From Pedobacter sp. Bi126 (GTDB lineage Bacteria; Bacteroidota; Bacteroidia; Sphingobacteriales; Sphingobacteriaceae): a stretch of 64,000 nt of DNA. Positions 47,083 to 54,741 of the stretch are shown here, one piece after another. Position 1 is the first letter of the stretch; each line of letters starts with the position of its first letter. The position numbers and the translations under genes are program-made. Under the pieces are notes generated by a model. The model was not told the DNA's origin and did not search any database. It worked only from the letters and a program-made list of their open reading frames with translations. The DNA lies in contig NZ_CAKKMS010000004.1 in assembly GCF_918698245.1 (NCBI RefSeq), forward strand, positions 62,001 to 126,000. The letters run 5' to 3'.

Positions 47083-47217
47083 GAGGGAAAATACATGGAA
47101 ATGTAAACTGAAATGAAGAAAACACTTCATTTTAAAAATATTTTTATGTTGATTTTTACACTGCCATAGGGTTGTCAGTCGCCTGTGTTTTCTTTGTGTA
47201 ACTAAAACAAAAAAGAC

Positions 47218-47742
47218 ATGGTACAGGAACAATTATTCGCAGAAACAATGGAAGAAACTTCCCTTGTGTATTTAATGAAAAATTATGCAAACTATAATTT
47301 CTGGGCAAATTTAACCTTGGTAAATTGGTTAAAAAATCATCCGGAAGAATTATTGGAGCAGGAAGTATTATCAAGTTTTAAAAGTGTGAAGTTAACGCTT
47401 GCTCATATTTTGCAGGCACAGGAGTATTGGTATTCGATTCTCACTAAAACCGAATTCGAATTTCGCGAATATGGAAGTTTGAATGATATTTTTAATGCGC
47501 TGTTGAAACAGTCAGAAAACTTAGCCGTTTATATTACTGCAATCAGTGAAGATAGATTTAATGAGAAAACAGAAATTCAAAGCCCTTGGTTTACTTCCGA
47601 CTTTCAGAATTTTGAATATGTGTTACATGTTTTCAACCACAGTACCTACCATCGTGGCCAGATCATTACCATTTGCCATAATTTAGGAATAACAGGTGCC
47701 CCTATGACGGATTATAATTTCTATAATGTAATGGCGAAATAA
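47218..47742 (+). CDS. DinB-like four-helix protein
   Basis: A 174-aa DinB/YfiT superfamily protein, usually a metal-dependent thiol transferase or stress protein. The metal-binding His residues are visible: LAHILQAQEYWYSIL (first His) and HVFNHSTYHRGQI (second and third). N-terminus MVQEQLFAETMEETSLVYLM. Substrate unknown; followed by a clear terminator. Confidence 0.85.
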   Translation: MVQEQLFAETMEETSLVYLMKNYANYNFWANLTLVNWLKNHPEELLEQEVLSSFKSVKLTLAHILQAQEYWYSILTKTEFEFREYGSLNDIFNALLKQSENLAVYITAISEDRFNEKTEIQSPWFTSDFQNFEYVLHVFNHSTYHRGQIITICHNLGITGAPMTDYNFYNVMAK

Positions 47743-47760
47743 AATACCATTTGTTAAAAT

Positions 47761-47813
47761 AAAGGCTTGTCGGAAAATCTCATTTAATATGGATCTCCGA
47801 CAAGCCTTTTTGG
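47761..47813 (+). terminator. Terminator of the DinB-like gene
   Basis: The arms AAAGGCTTGTCGGA (47761-47774) and TCCGACAAGCCTTT (47796-47809) pair perfectly over 14 bp, followed by TTTGG. It may also end the converging 59-aa gene. Confidence 0.8.
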
Positions 47814-47831
47814 TATAGTAGCTACCTACTA

Positions 47832-48011
47832 TTATTTTTTATTATCGTATTTTCTTTGATTGTCCTTGTTGGAAGTTTGATCTGACCGTTGGCCGCCTCC
47901 ATTGGTTATTCCCTGGATTTTTTTATCTGTTTTAACATCGTGGTTAGCCCGGTCAGCTATTGAACTGCCCTGAACCGTTGGATTGTTTTTTGGTGTGCTC
48001 GTATTTTTCAT
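47832..48011 (-). CDS. Small hydrophilic protein (59 aa)
   Basis: A 59-aa frame from ATG (48009-48011) to TAA, short enough to be missed by length cut-offs. It begins MKNTSTPKNNPTVQGSSIAD and ends NKDNQRKYDNKK: rich in Asn, Lys, Thr, Gly and Gln, no hydrophobic core, probably disordered. A near -7 element (TTCTTTG-like AATCTTTG) is just upstream of the ATG. It converges on the DinB terminator. Real gene versus chance frame cannot be decided, but start, composition and context fit a Bacteroidota small protein. Confidence 0.45.
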   Translation of the reverse strand: MKNTSTPKNNPTVQGSSIADRANHDVKTDKKIQGITNGGGQRSDQTSNKDNQRKYDNKK

Positions 48012-48117
48012 AACTCAAAGATTTAGTCAATAAATTGCAAAGCGCTATGATAACAACCAATGTATAATCGGATATGTTTTGATTTTTTGAAATTCAATAT
48101 TTCTCATGGCGTAGCCC

Positions 48118-48257
48118 GTCATTCCCAACTTAATTGGGAACCACGTAGTGCTCATGAATGCCTTTGAAGAGAAGAAAGCTTATGAATAATCGTAATGCAA
48201 TAGGCCTTAAGATTAGCTTCGCTGAGCAATCGTGGTTCCCTCCTTCGAGGGAATGAC
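48118..48257. repeat. 140-bp inverted repeat element
   Basis: Left arm GTCATTCCCAACTTAATTGG + GAACCACG (48118-48145) and right arm CGTGGTTCCC + TCCTTCGAGGGAATGAC (48231-48257) are near-perfect inverted copies around an 85-bp centre. No gene inside. Related to the fragment at 51365-51380 (GAGTTGGAATGACGAC). Confidence 0.65.
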
Positions 48258-48272
48258 ACTCGGCCAAAGAAC

Positions 48273-48974
48273 TTAGTACAACAAAAATATCGTAGGCTGT
48301 TTATGAAGATCTATTTCTTCTTTGCGCCAATTATAAACACTTTGAGTTTTAATAAATTCATCTTCTGCAGTAAGATTGCTGGCTACACAAACCTGCGTAT
48401 TAGGTTTGCAGCTTTTCAGCACTTCTTCAAAAAGCTGGTTGTTCCGGAAAGGGGTTTCGATGAATATCTGTGTTTGTTTATAACGGCTTGCCGATAAATC
48501 TAAATCTTTAATCCGTTTGGTACGTTGCTCTTTATCGATCGGTAAATAACCCCAAAAGGCAAAACTCTGGCCGTTAAAACCTGAGGCCATTAAAGCCAGC
48601 AAAATTGAACTTGGGCCTACCAATGGCACCACTTTAATGCCGCGTTTATGTGCTTCGGCAACAATATCAGCTCCAGGATCAGCAATGCCCGGGCAACCGG
48701 CTTCGCTCATTAAGCCTACATCTTTTCCAGCAGCAAGCTCAACAAAAAACTGACCTAAATCTGTCCGGTTATGTTTGCCATAATCGTGTACGATCAAATC
48801 TTTTTGTGGTGTTTTTAAACCAGCCTCTTTCAAAAACCGACGGGCTGTCTTACTGTTTTCTACAATGTAAGTATCAATCTGGTTAATGGTATCAACCAAA
48901 TAAGGGGTAAAAGTTTTATGTGCTACCTCTTCAGCCAATGGTACGGGAATAAGGTATAAAGTGCCTTTTTGCAT
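48273..48974 (-). CDS. RsmI-like SAM-dependent methyltransferase
   Basis: A 233-aa tetrapyrrole-methylase-fold enzyme of the short RsmI-related Bacteroidota type. N-terminus MQKGTLYLIPVPLAE, then TARRFLKEAGL, LMSEAGCPGIADPGADIVAEAH (the SAM-binding P-loop-like 'GCPGIADPG'), VVPLVGPSSILLALMASGFN and AFWGYLP. RsmI 2'-O-methylates C1402 of 16S rRNA; this form is shorter and its RNA target is uncertain. A TATTTTTG element ends 4 nt before the ATG, predicting a leaderless mRNA. Confidence 0.85.
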   Translation of the reverse strand: MQKGTLYLIPVPLAEEVAHKTFTPYLVDTINQIDTYIVENSKTARRFLKEAGLKTPQKDLIVHDYGKHNRTDLGQFFVELAAGKDVGLMSEAGCPGIADPGADIVAEAHKRGIKVVPLVGPSSILLALMASGFNGQSFAFWGYLPIDKEQRTKRIKDLDLSASRYKQTQIFIETPFRNNQLFEEVLKSCKPNTQVCVASNLTAEDEFIKTQSVYNWRKEEIDLHKQPTIFLLY

Positions 48975-48978
48975 GCTA

Positions 48979-48986
48979 CAAAAATA
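48979..48986 (-). promoter_or_regulatory. Candidate -7 promoter element, leaderless RsmI-like gene
   Basis: TATTTTTG on the minus strand matches TAnnTTTG, separated from the ATG by 4 nt. Confidence 0.5.
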
Positions 48987-49172
48987 CTCACAATAAATAG
49001 AATTTAAGTTCTAAAGTTTACAGTACTGGCAATATAATCTCTTTTGTGAACAAAGGTGTAGCAAATTTTATTTCAAACTGACTTATTTTCTGCACAATTA
49101 AAATGTGCTTAAAACGTTAAATATTAGTTAAATATGCCTCATAGGGCAATATTTGAAGGAAAACACAGAAAC

Positions 49173-49184
49173 TATGCATGCATA
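49173..49184. promoter_or_regulatory. Palindrome upstream of the DUF6600 gene
   Basis: Perfect 12-bp palindrome TATGCATGCATA, 69 nt before the ATG at 49254. Possible operator; no other support. Confidence 0.3.
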
Positions 49185-49253
49185 TTAAACCTTCTGCAGT
49201 TTTGGTTCTCTAATTGATACACACACATTAGGTTATTAAAATAAAACACACAA

Positions 49254-50939
49254 ATGAAAACACTGAAATCTACGGCACTTGTGCTGGGGCTATTTGCGCT
49301 CCTTGCCGGAACCACAACCCTTGTCAGGGCACAAGACTATCAAAACGATTACCAGGACGATGGTTATAGCACTGGCAATGTTTCTTTACAGACTTTTTAC
49401 GATGAACTTTCGCCTTATGGTACCTGGATACAAGATCCTCAATATGGATATGTTTGGCGCCCTGATGTAGATCAAAGCGAATTTCGGCCATATTATACAA
49501 ACGGACGTTGGGCGATGACCGAATACGGTAATACCTGGGTTTCCAATTACGACTGGGGCTGGGCACCTTTCCACTACGGTCGTTGGGTAATTAACAGTTA
49601 CAGACAATGGATCTGGTTACCTGATACCAATTGGGGGCCAGCCTGGGTAGATTGGAGAAGTGGAGATGGTTATTACGGATGGGCTCCAATGGCGCCAAGT
49701 ATTAGTATAAATCTGAGCTTTGGCCGTCGTTATTCTGTGCCAGAATTCTGTTGGAACTTTATTCCACAGCGTAATATCTATATCAATGTATTCCCAAGAT
49801 ATGATTACGGGCGCAATAATGTATATATCCGCAATACCACCATTATCAATAATACTTATGTTTATAACAGAAGAACCTATTATGGTGGCCCAAGGGTAGA
49901 AGATATCAGACGTGCAACCAATAGGGATGTAACTGTTTACAGATATGCGCAAAGTTCAAGACCTGGCGCAAGTAGGGTTGGTGGTAGAGAGGTTTCTATT
50001 TACAGACCTAGACCAGAGCGTAATGCTGATAACCGTAGTGCAGCACCAAGAAAATTTGAGCAGGGTAATGCTGGCATTAGCAGGGGTGGAAGGAATGAAG
50101 GTTATACCAACCGCGATCAAAGAGGCGGTAATAGCAATAATAACGATAACCGTTTTGGATCCAGAGGAGATAACCGTACCGGGCAACCTGATAGGAACAA
50201 CGGCACTATAGGCAGAGATAATAATAATCAGCCTAATAACAGAGGCGAAGGTTATAATAGAGATGCTAATGGACGTGTTAGCCGTGGCAATACCAATGGT
50301 ATAGACGGAAGAAACGGACAGGAAAATGTAAACCGCGGTCAGGATCAGCAACGTTTGGAGCAGATGAGACAGCAGCGTACACAGCAAGACCGTATGAGCC
50401 AGGATCAGCAACGTACACAGCGCGATGCTCAAAGCCAGCAACGTGGCCAGGCAGACCAACAGCAACGTGCGGCTCAAATGGAGCAACAAAGGGCACAGCG
50501 TAATGAGCAATTTCAGCAACAGCGTACGCAACGTGATGCTCAGGCACAGCAACAGCGTAATGAGCAGATGCAACAGCAACGTTCACAACAAGCGCAGGCG
50601 CAGCAACAGGAAAGGACTCAACGAGATGCACAGATGCAACAGCAAAGAAATGAGCAAATGCAACAACAACGTGCGCAGCAGGCTCAGGCTCAGCAACAAG
50701 AAAGAGCGCAACGTAATGAGCAGATGCAACAGCAACGTGCACAACAAGCACAGCAACAACAGCAGGAACGTGCACAGCGTGATGCCCAGGCTCAACAACA
50801 AAGAGCACAGCAGCAGCAGCAACAAATGCAACAAAGACAAGAACAAAGAAGAACGGAAGCACCACAACAACAGCAACAAAGAGGTGGTGAAAGAAGCGGC
50901 TCTGAAGGAGGAAGACCATCAAGGGGTGGTAGAGGATAG
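49254..50939 (+). CDS. Exported DUF6600 protein with Arg/Gln-rich tail
   Basis: A 561-aa protein with a signal peptide (MKTLKSTALVLGLFALLAGT...VRAQ). Residues 45-150 form a Trp/Tyr-rich DUF6600-type domain with repeated 'Y/W-G-x-W' elements (LSPYGTWIQDPQYGYVWRPD, YDWGWAPFHYGRW, WIWLPDTNWGPAWVDWRSGD). A basic Asn/Arg/Gly segment follows (about 225-350), then a low-complexity Gln/Arg/Ala tail (about 360-540) made of imperfect copies of a 22-30 residue unit built on RNEQMQQQRAQQAQ and QQQERAQRDAQ. The tail may be a coiled coil or a polyanion binder. Very unequal codon use on the tail is due to repeats, not transfer. Confidence 0.85.
   Translation: MKTLKSTALVLGLFALLAGTTTLVRAQDYQNDYQDDGYSTGNVSLQTFYDELSPYGTWIQDPQYGYVWRPDVDQSEFRPYYTNGRWAMTEYGNTWVSNYDWGWAPFHYGRWVINSYRQWIWLPDTNWGPAWVDWRSGDGYYGWAPMAPSISINLSFGRRYSVPEFCWNFIPQRNIYINVFPRYDYGRNNVYIRNTTIINNTYVYNRRTYYGGPRVEDIRRATNRDVTVYRYAQSSRPGASRVGGREVSIYRPRPERNADNRSAAPRKFEQGNAGISRGGRNEGYTNRDQRGGNSNNNDNRFGSRGDNRTGQPDRNNGTIGRDNNNQPNNRGEGYNRDANGRVSRGNTNGIDGRNGQENVNRGQDQQRLEQMRQQRTQQDRMSQDQQRTQRDAQSQQRGQADQQQRAAQMEQQRAQRNEQFQQQRTQRDAQAQQQRNEQMQQQRSQQAQAQQQERTQRDAQMQQQRNEQMQQQRAQQAQAQQQERAQRNEQMQQQRAQQAQQQQQERAQRDAQAQQQRAQQQQQQMQQRQEQRRTEAPQQQQQRGGERSGSEGGRPSRGGRG
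50340..50880 (+). repeat. In-frame tandem repeats of the Arg/Gln-rich tail
   Basis: Imperfect tandem repeats at DNA level (recurring CAGCAACAACGTGC, GAGCAGATGCAACAGCAACG, CAAGAAAGAGCGCAACG). They encode the Gln/Arg/Ala tail of the DUF6600 protein. Likely to vary in copy number by slippage. The open frames antisense to it are by-products of the repeat. Confidence 0.75.
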
Positions 50940-50945
50940 ATTGAT

Positions 50946-50976
50946 AAGTCCCGATGAAAATCGGGACTTTTTTATT
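50946..50976 (+). terminator. Terminator of the DUF6600 gene
   Basis: The arms AAGTCCCGAT (50946-50955) and ATCGGGACTT (50960-50969) pair perfectly around GAAA, followed by TTTTTATTTTA. Confidence 0.85.
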
Positions 50977-51466
50977 TTATATACTTTGTAATCTTAAAAT
51001 AAGAAGTAAGGATTTGTTCATTCTACTGTTTTGGAAATGAACATTCAGTATTGCTTTGGGAACAGCAGTCCCGTTATCCGCTATAGCTCCGATGAAAGAT
51101 CGGAGGCTGCCGCTGCTACCAGGTTTAGAAACAAAGTTTGTTCAGCTAAGCACCCAGCCAAAAATAGCACCACTTAAGAGCCACTTAGACCCGATTGAAG
51201 TGAACATCCCGATCCTTCATCGGGATAAAACGGAAAGCGGGAGGGAACCTAAATAGTTGCAGAAAACCGCTCTCCTAATAGAATAGATAGGTCGTCATTG
51301 CGAGGCACGAAGCAATCTTACAACTATCGCTACTAGCGAGTGCATTAAGATTCCCAATCGAGTTGGAATGACGACTCCTCGCAGCCAATCATTTGCAAAA
51401 AAAATCGTTTATATCGACTTTTAAATTACCCCTCAGGGTGACACAACAAGAAAAATATGGTTTAGA
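50977..51466. repeat. Intergenic region with two dispersed repeats
   Basis: No gene seen. 51120-51240 shares AGGTTTAGAAACAAAG and GAACATCCCGATCCTTCATC + GGGATAAAACGGAAAGC with the 24241-24314 element. 51080-51110 (AGCTCCGATGAAAGATCGGAG) is a hairpin of its own. 51294-51381 begins CGTCATTGCGAGGCACGAAG and ends GAGTTGGAATGACGAC; a reversed fragment of it lies at 7131-7156. The HAD gene ends at its right side. Confidence 0.65.
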
Positions 51467-52090
51467 TTATTGTTCCGCCGCTGCATGAAGGCCACTTAAA
51501 TCAGTTCCCCTAAAAGTACTTTCTGCATTTGGGTGCAGGTTTTCGGGATCGAGTAAAAAAGTAGCTATCCCGAGTTCCAGACCAAATTTAATTTCCGATT
51601 CTGCATCATCACCTATAATTAAAATATCATCCGTGTTTAAGGTGTATTTATCAATCAATAATTTAAAAGCTTCCTTTTTATTGGTGGTCGAAACATCCAC
51701 AACATGTACGGCTTCAAAATCATCAGCAATGCCCAACATCTTTACTTTTGAGGTTTGCTGTTTCGTGAAACCTGCCGTTACAATAAATTTCCGGCCTTTA
51801 AGACTTTTAATGTAATGATAATCATCACTTGGGTTTAAGGGTTTCGTTACCTGGCGGTTTTGCAAATAAGCAAGTATATCGGGCATTAATTCTTCGCTAA
51901 AGCCATATTTTTTGGCCACTTTTTGAAAAGGTGTTCTAAGCATGTCTTGTTTTGCAAGCTGAAAATCTTCTTTACTGATCCCTAAATCCAAACTTTCCAG
52001 GAAATTGTATAACTCACCCATTAACTGTTCTTCATTTGGTTTGGTAAAATAAATGGTATTGTCTAGATCGATAAAAAAAATGTGCTTCAT
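51467..52090 (-). CDS. HAD-family pyrimidine 5'-nucleotidase-like protein
   Basis: A 207-aa HAD phosphatase of the PpnN/YjjG-like (pyrimidine 5'-nucleotidase) subgroup. Motif I FIDLDNTI contains D8 and D10; the cap helix follows (MGELYNFLESLDLGISKEDF). VTAGFTKQQTSKV is motif II, KEAFKLLIDKY motif III, and IIGDDAESEIKFGLELGIAT motif IV. Probably dephosphorylates pyrimidine nucleotides. Its start lies 52 nt from the divergent YtxH-like gene. Confidence 0.88.
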   Translation of the reverse strand: MKHIFFIDLDNTIYFTKPNEEQLMGELYNFLESLDLGISKEDFQLAKQDMLRTPFQKVAKKYGFSEELMPDILAYLQNRQVTKPLNPSDDYHYIKSLKGRKFIVTAGFTKQQTSKVKMLGIADDFEAVHVVDVSTTNKKEAFKLLIDKYTLNTDDILIIGDDAESEIKFGLELGIATFLLDPENLHPNAESTFRGTDLSGLHAAAEQ

Positions 52091-52169
52091 TTAAATGGAA
52101 TGATTTATGTTGTAATAAAAGCAAAACAACAAGTGCCAATTAATGTTTAATTATTTAAAGAATAAAGTT

Positions 52170-52397
52170 ATGACAAAGGAAACAAAAATTATAGTAGGCG
52201 TATTAGCTGGAGCAGCACTTGGTGCAACAATCGCATTGGCATTATCTTCAGATTCGACAAGCGATTTAAAAGGTAAAGTATCAGATTTTTTTGCTGATCT
52301 ATTAGACGCTTCAAAAGAAAAATTAGCGGGTTTAACAGATAAAGCTACAGGTGTAGCCGATAAGGTGAAAGATAAAATAGCAGAAATAAATGCATAA
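52170..52397 (+). CDS. YtxH-like small membrane protein
   Basis: A 75-aa protein with one N-terminal membrane helix (IIVGVLAGAALGATIALALS) after MTKETK, then a charged amphipathic helix (DLLDASKEKLAGLTDKATG, VADKVKDKIAEI). This is the Gly/Ala-rich YtxH-type layout found in envelope stress proteins. An in-frame ATG at 52143 adds nine residues; I preferred 52170 because it gives the family-like MTKETK start behind AAAGAATAAAG. Role unknown. Confidence 0.75.
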   Translation: MTKETKIIVGVLAGAALGATIALALSSDSTSDLKGKVSDFFADLLDASKEKLAGLTDKATGVADKVKDKIAEINA

Positions 52398-52406
52398 AGA
52401 ATTGGA

Positions 52407-52433
52407 AGTGCCGGAAATATCCGGCATTTTTAT
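52407..52433 (+). terminator. Terminator of the YtxH-like gene
   Basis: The arms AGTGCCGGA (52407-52415) and TCCGGCATT (52420-52428) pair around AATA, followed by TTTATTC. Confidence 0.8.
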
Positions 52434-52460
52434 TCTATATATTTTCTAACCACCATCTTG

Positions 52461-53861
52461 ATGAACATTGCTTTTCATGGTGCCGCCCGTACTGTTACGG
52501 GGAGTAAGCACCTTATTACCTTAAAAAACGGTACCCAGATATTATTAGATTGTGGCTTATTCCAGGGAATGGGCCATGTTACCGATAAATTAAACGACTT
52601 TTTTGGTTTCGACGCCAAAAAGGTTATTTACCTGGTTTTATCACATGCACATATAGATCATTGTGGCTTATTGCCCAAATTGGTTGCAGAAGGATTTGAA
52701 GGTAAGATTTTCTGTACTTCGGCAACTATGGATCTGGCCCGAATTTTAATGATGGATTCTGCCAAAATCCAGATGCAGGACGCAGAATTTTCTAACCGCC
52801 ATCTGCGCGAAGGCGAAGAAATGGAAGAACCGCTTTACACCGATGAAGACGTTACCAAAACGCTTAGTCAGATGAAGATTGTGGAGTATGAAGAAGATTT
52901 CGAGATTGAGGCGGGAATTCGGTTAAGGTTTACTGATGCAGGCCATATTTTAGGCAGTGCTGCGGTACATCTTACCATTACAGAAGAAGGAAAACCTACA
53001 CGGATTACCTTTTCTGGCGATGTTGGCCGTTATGGCGACCTGCTTTTAAAAAGTCCGCAGCAGTTTGATCAGGCCGATTATATCTTAATGGAATCAACTT
53101 ATGGCGATTCGCTGCATAAAGATCTCGATCCGATCGAAAACATGCTTTTAGAGATCATTAATCATACCTGCAAAATAAAAAAGGGCAAAGTAATTATTCC
53201 TGCCTTTGCTGTGGGCCGTACCCAGGAGTTACTTTATGCTTTAAATGGCTTAGAATTAAAAGGTAAATTGCCTGATGTACCTTATTATGTAGATAGTCCA
53301 CTATCATCAAAAGCGACTGAAATTCTTAAAAACCACCCTGAAGTTTATAATAATGGGGTTAAAGAGATTTTAAAGGTAGATCATGATATATTTGGTTTTA
53401 AAGGACTGCGTTTTATCGAAAGTGTAGAAGAATCGAAAGCTTTAAATGCTGATCCCAGGCCATGTGTAATTATTTCGGCGTCGGGTATGGCAGAGGCTGG
53501 TCGGGTTAAGCATCACATCAGGAACAATATTAATAATCAGAAAAACACCATTTTAATGGTGGGCTATTGTGAACCTAACTCGCTTGGCGGTAAATTAATT
53601 TCCGGACAAAAAGTAGTTGAAATTTTCCGTGATGAATATGAAGTTAAAGCCGAAGTGCGATCGATAAAATCGATGAGCGCACATGGCGATTATGAAGATT
53701 TACTGCGTTTTTTATCAGGTCAGGATCCGGCTAAAGTAAAACAGCTGTTTTTGGTACATGGAGAATATGAAGTACAGCAGCATTTTGCCAGCAGATTGAA
53801 AGATGCAGGTTTTAAACATGTGGCTATTCCCGAATATCATCAGGTATTTGAGATTGAATAA
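52461..53861 (+). CDS. Beta-CASP metallo-beta-lactamase-fold RNase-like protein
   Basis: A 466-aa member of the beta-CASP group (YsgK/CPSF-like), metal-dependent RNA-processing hydrolases. SHAHIDHCGLLP (H62, H64, D66, H67) is the metal motif; TFSGDVGRYGDLLLKSP and ESTYGDSLH give the other ligands; SASGMAEAGRVKHHIRNNI and VRSIKSMSAHGDYEDLLRFL close the RNA-specificity domain. The ATG at 52461 (MNIAFHGAARTVTGSKH) is the family start; the TTG one codon before is ignored. The exact RNA target is unknown. Confidence 0.9.
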   Translation: MNIAFHGAARTVTGSKHLITLKNGTQILLDCGLFQGMGHVTDKLNDFFGFDAKKVIYLVLSHAHIDHCGLLPKLVAEGFEGKIFCTSATMDLARILMMDSAKIQMQDAEFSNRHLREGEEMEEPLYTDEDVTKTLSQMKIVEYEEDFEIEAGIRLRFTDAGHILGSAAVHLTITEEGKPTRITFSGDVGRYGDLLLKSPQQFDQADYILMESTYGDSLHKDLDPIENMLLEIINHTCKIKKGKVIIPAFAVGRTQELLYALNGLELKGKLPDVPYYVDSPLSSKATEILKNHPEVYNNGVKEILKVDHDIFGFKGLRFIESVEESKALNADPRPCVIISASGMAEAGRVKHHIRNNINNQKNTILMVGYCEPNSLGGKLISGQKVVEIFRDEYEVKAEVRSIKSMSAHGDYEDLLRFLSGQDPAKVKQLFLVHGEYEVQQHFASRLKDAGFKHVAIPEYHQVFEIE

Positions 53862-53873
53862 TTTTGAGGTGCA

Positions 53874-53927
53874 GGTCTGGATTTGTAATCCGGACCTTTA
53901 TTCTCCAGATTTGTAATCTGGTTTTTT
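53874..53927 (+). terminator. Tandem hairpin terminator
   Basis: First hairpin GGTCTGGATT-TGT-AATCCGGACC (53874-53896), then CCAGATT-TGT-AATCTGG (53905-53921) followed by TTTTTT. Both share the GATTTGTAATC core, which recurs at 60110-60132 and 60160-60175. Confidence 0.75.
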
Positions 53928-53971
53928 GATTCCTCATTTTCTTTAAGCTTTAGTCTTTCAGCTTTCCTCCC

Positions 53972-53979
53972 TATCTTTG
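53972..53979 (+). promoter_or_regulatory. Candidate -7 promoter element, leaderless methyltransferase
   Basis: TATCTTTG matches TAnnTTTG exactly and ends 5 nt before the ATG at 53985. Confidence 0.55.
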
Positions 53980-53984
53980 TCCAC

Positions 53985-54671
53985 ATGGATGTTTTTGGTA
54001 AAGCGTTAACAGATATTTATAGAACCGGCGAGGCCGATCCGCTTTGGTTACACAATTCGTATGGCGAGCCAGAAGAAATGCCTTTAGAATTCTTCTTTCG
54101 TGATGATGAAGATATGCCCGTATTAGAACTTCAGGCATTACATATGTGCAGTGGGAAAGTATTGGATATTGGTGCCGGTGTTGGCAGTCATGCTTTACTT
54201 TTACAGGCTTTTAATATCGATGTAACAGCTATTGATATTTCCGAAGCAGCTGTTGATATTATGAAAGACCGTGGTGTGAAAAAAGCATTCATACAAGATG
54301 TTTTTACCTATCAGGAAAAATTCGATACGATTATCATGCTCATGAACGGCATCGGTTTAACCGGAACTTTGCCTGGTTTTAAGAATTTTCTGATCAAGCT
54401 AAAAGAACTCATCAATCCCGATGGACAGGTAATTTTCGATTCTTCTGATATTGCGTATTTATACGAAGATATGCCGAAACCGCAAAACCAATACTATGGC
54501 GAGGTATCTTATCAATATGAATATAAGGGCGAAAAAGGCAATTGGTTTAATTGGATTTATATAGATGAAGAAACCATTAAACAGATTGCTAAAGAGACAG
54601 GATGGAATGCTGAATTGATTTTTGACGATGGCGAAGATCAGTATTTGGTCAAATTGACTTTGGCGCAATAA
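53985..54671 (+). CDS. Class I SAM-dependent methyltransferase
   Basis: A 228-aa methyltransferase. Motif I VLDIGAGVGSHALLLQ is near residues 55-70; VTAIDISEAAVDIMKDRGV carries the acidic residue after strand 2; TIIMLMNGIGLTGTLPG is motif IV-like. The N-terminal region (ADPLWLHNSYGEPEEMPLEF) is typical of a Bacteroidota subgroup. Substrate unknown. A TATCTTTG promoter lies 5 nt before the ATG. Confidence 0.88.
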   Translation: MDVFGKALTDIYRTGEADPLWLHNSYGEPEEMPLEFFFRDDEDMPVLELQALHMCSGKVLDIGAGVGSHALLLQAFNIDVTAIDISEAAVDIMKDRGVKKAFIQDVFTYQEKFDTIIMLMNGIGLTGTLPGFKNFLIKLKELINPDGQVIFDSSDIAYLYEDMPKPQNQYYGEVSYQYEYKGEKGNWFNWIYIDEETIKQIAKETGWNAELIFDDGEDQYLVKLTLAQ

Positions 54672-54721
54672 TCTAAAAGTCATAAAGCTTTTCGAACTCA
54701 CGTTTTAAATAAGCAGGCTCA

Positions 54722-54729
54722 TAAATTTG
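54722..54729 (+). promoter_or_regulatory. Candidate -7 promoter element for the LLM gene
   Basis: TAAATTTG matches TAnnTTTG, 12 nt before the ATG at 54742. The earlier TTG at 54727 falls inside it, so the ATG is the start. Confidence 0.5.
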
Positions 54730-54741
54730 TTGGATACGAAT

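Noticed and set aside
50340..50880. Possible CRISPR-like or satellite array
   Set aside because: Repeats are imperfect, in frame, without equal spacers and encode the Gln/Arg-rich tail of the plus-strand protein.
50278..50922. Long open frames on the minus strand and in other frames opposite the DUF6600 tail
   Set aside because: They arise because the CAG/CAA-type repeat lacks stops in several frames; composition (Leu/Val/His runs) is that of a translated repeat, and no start or promoter supports them.
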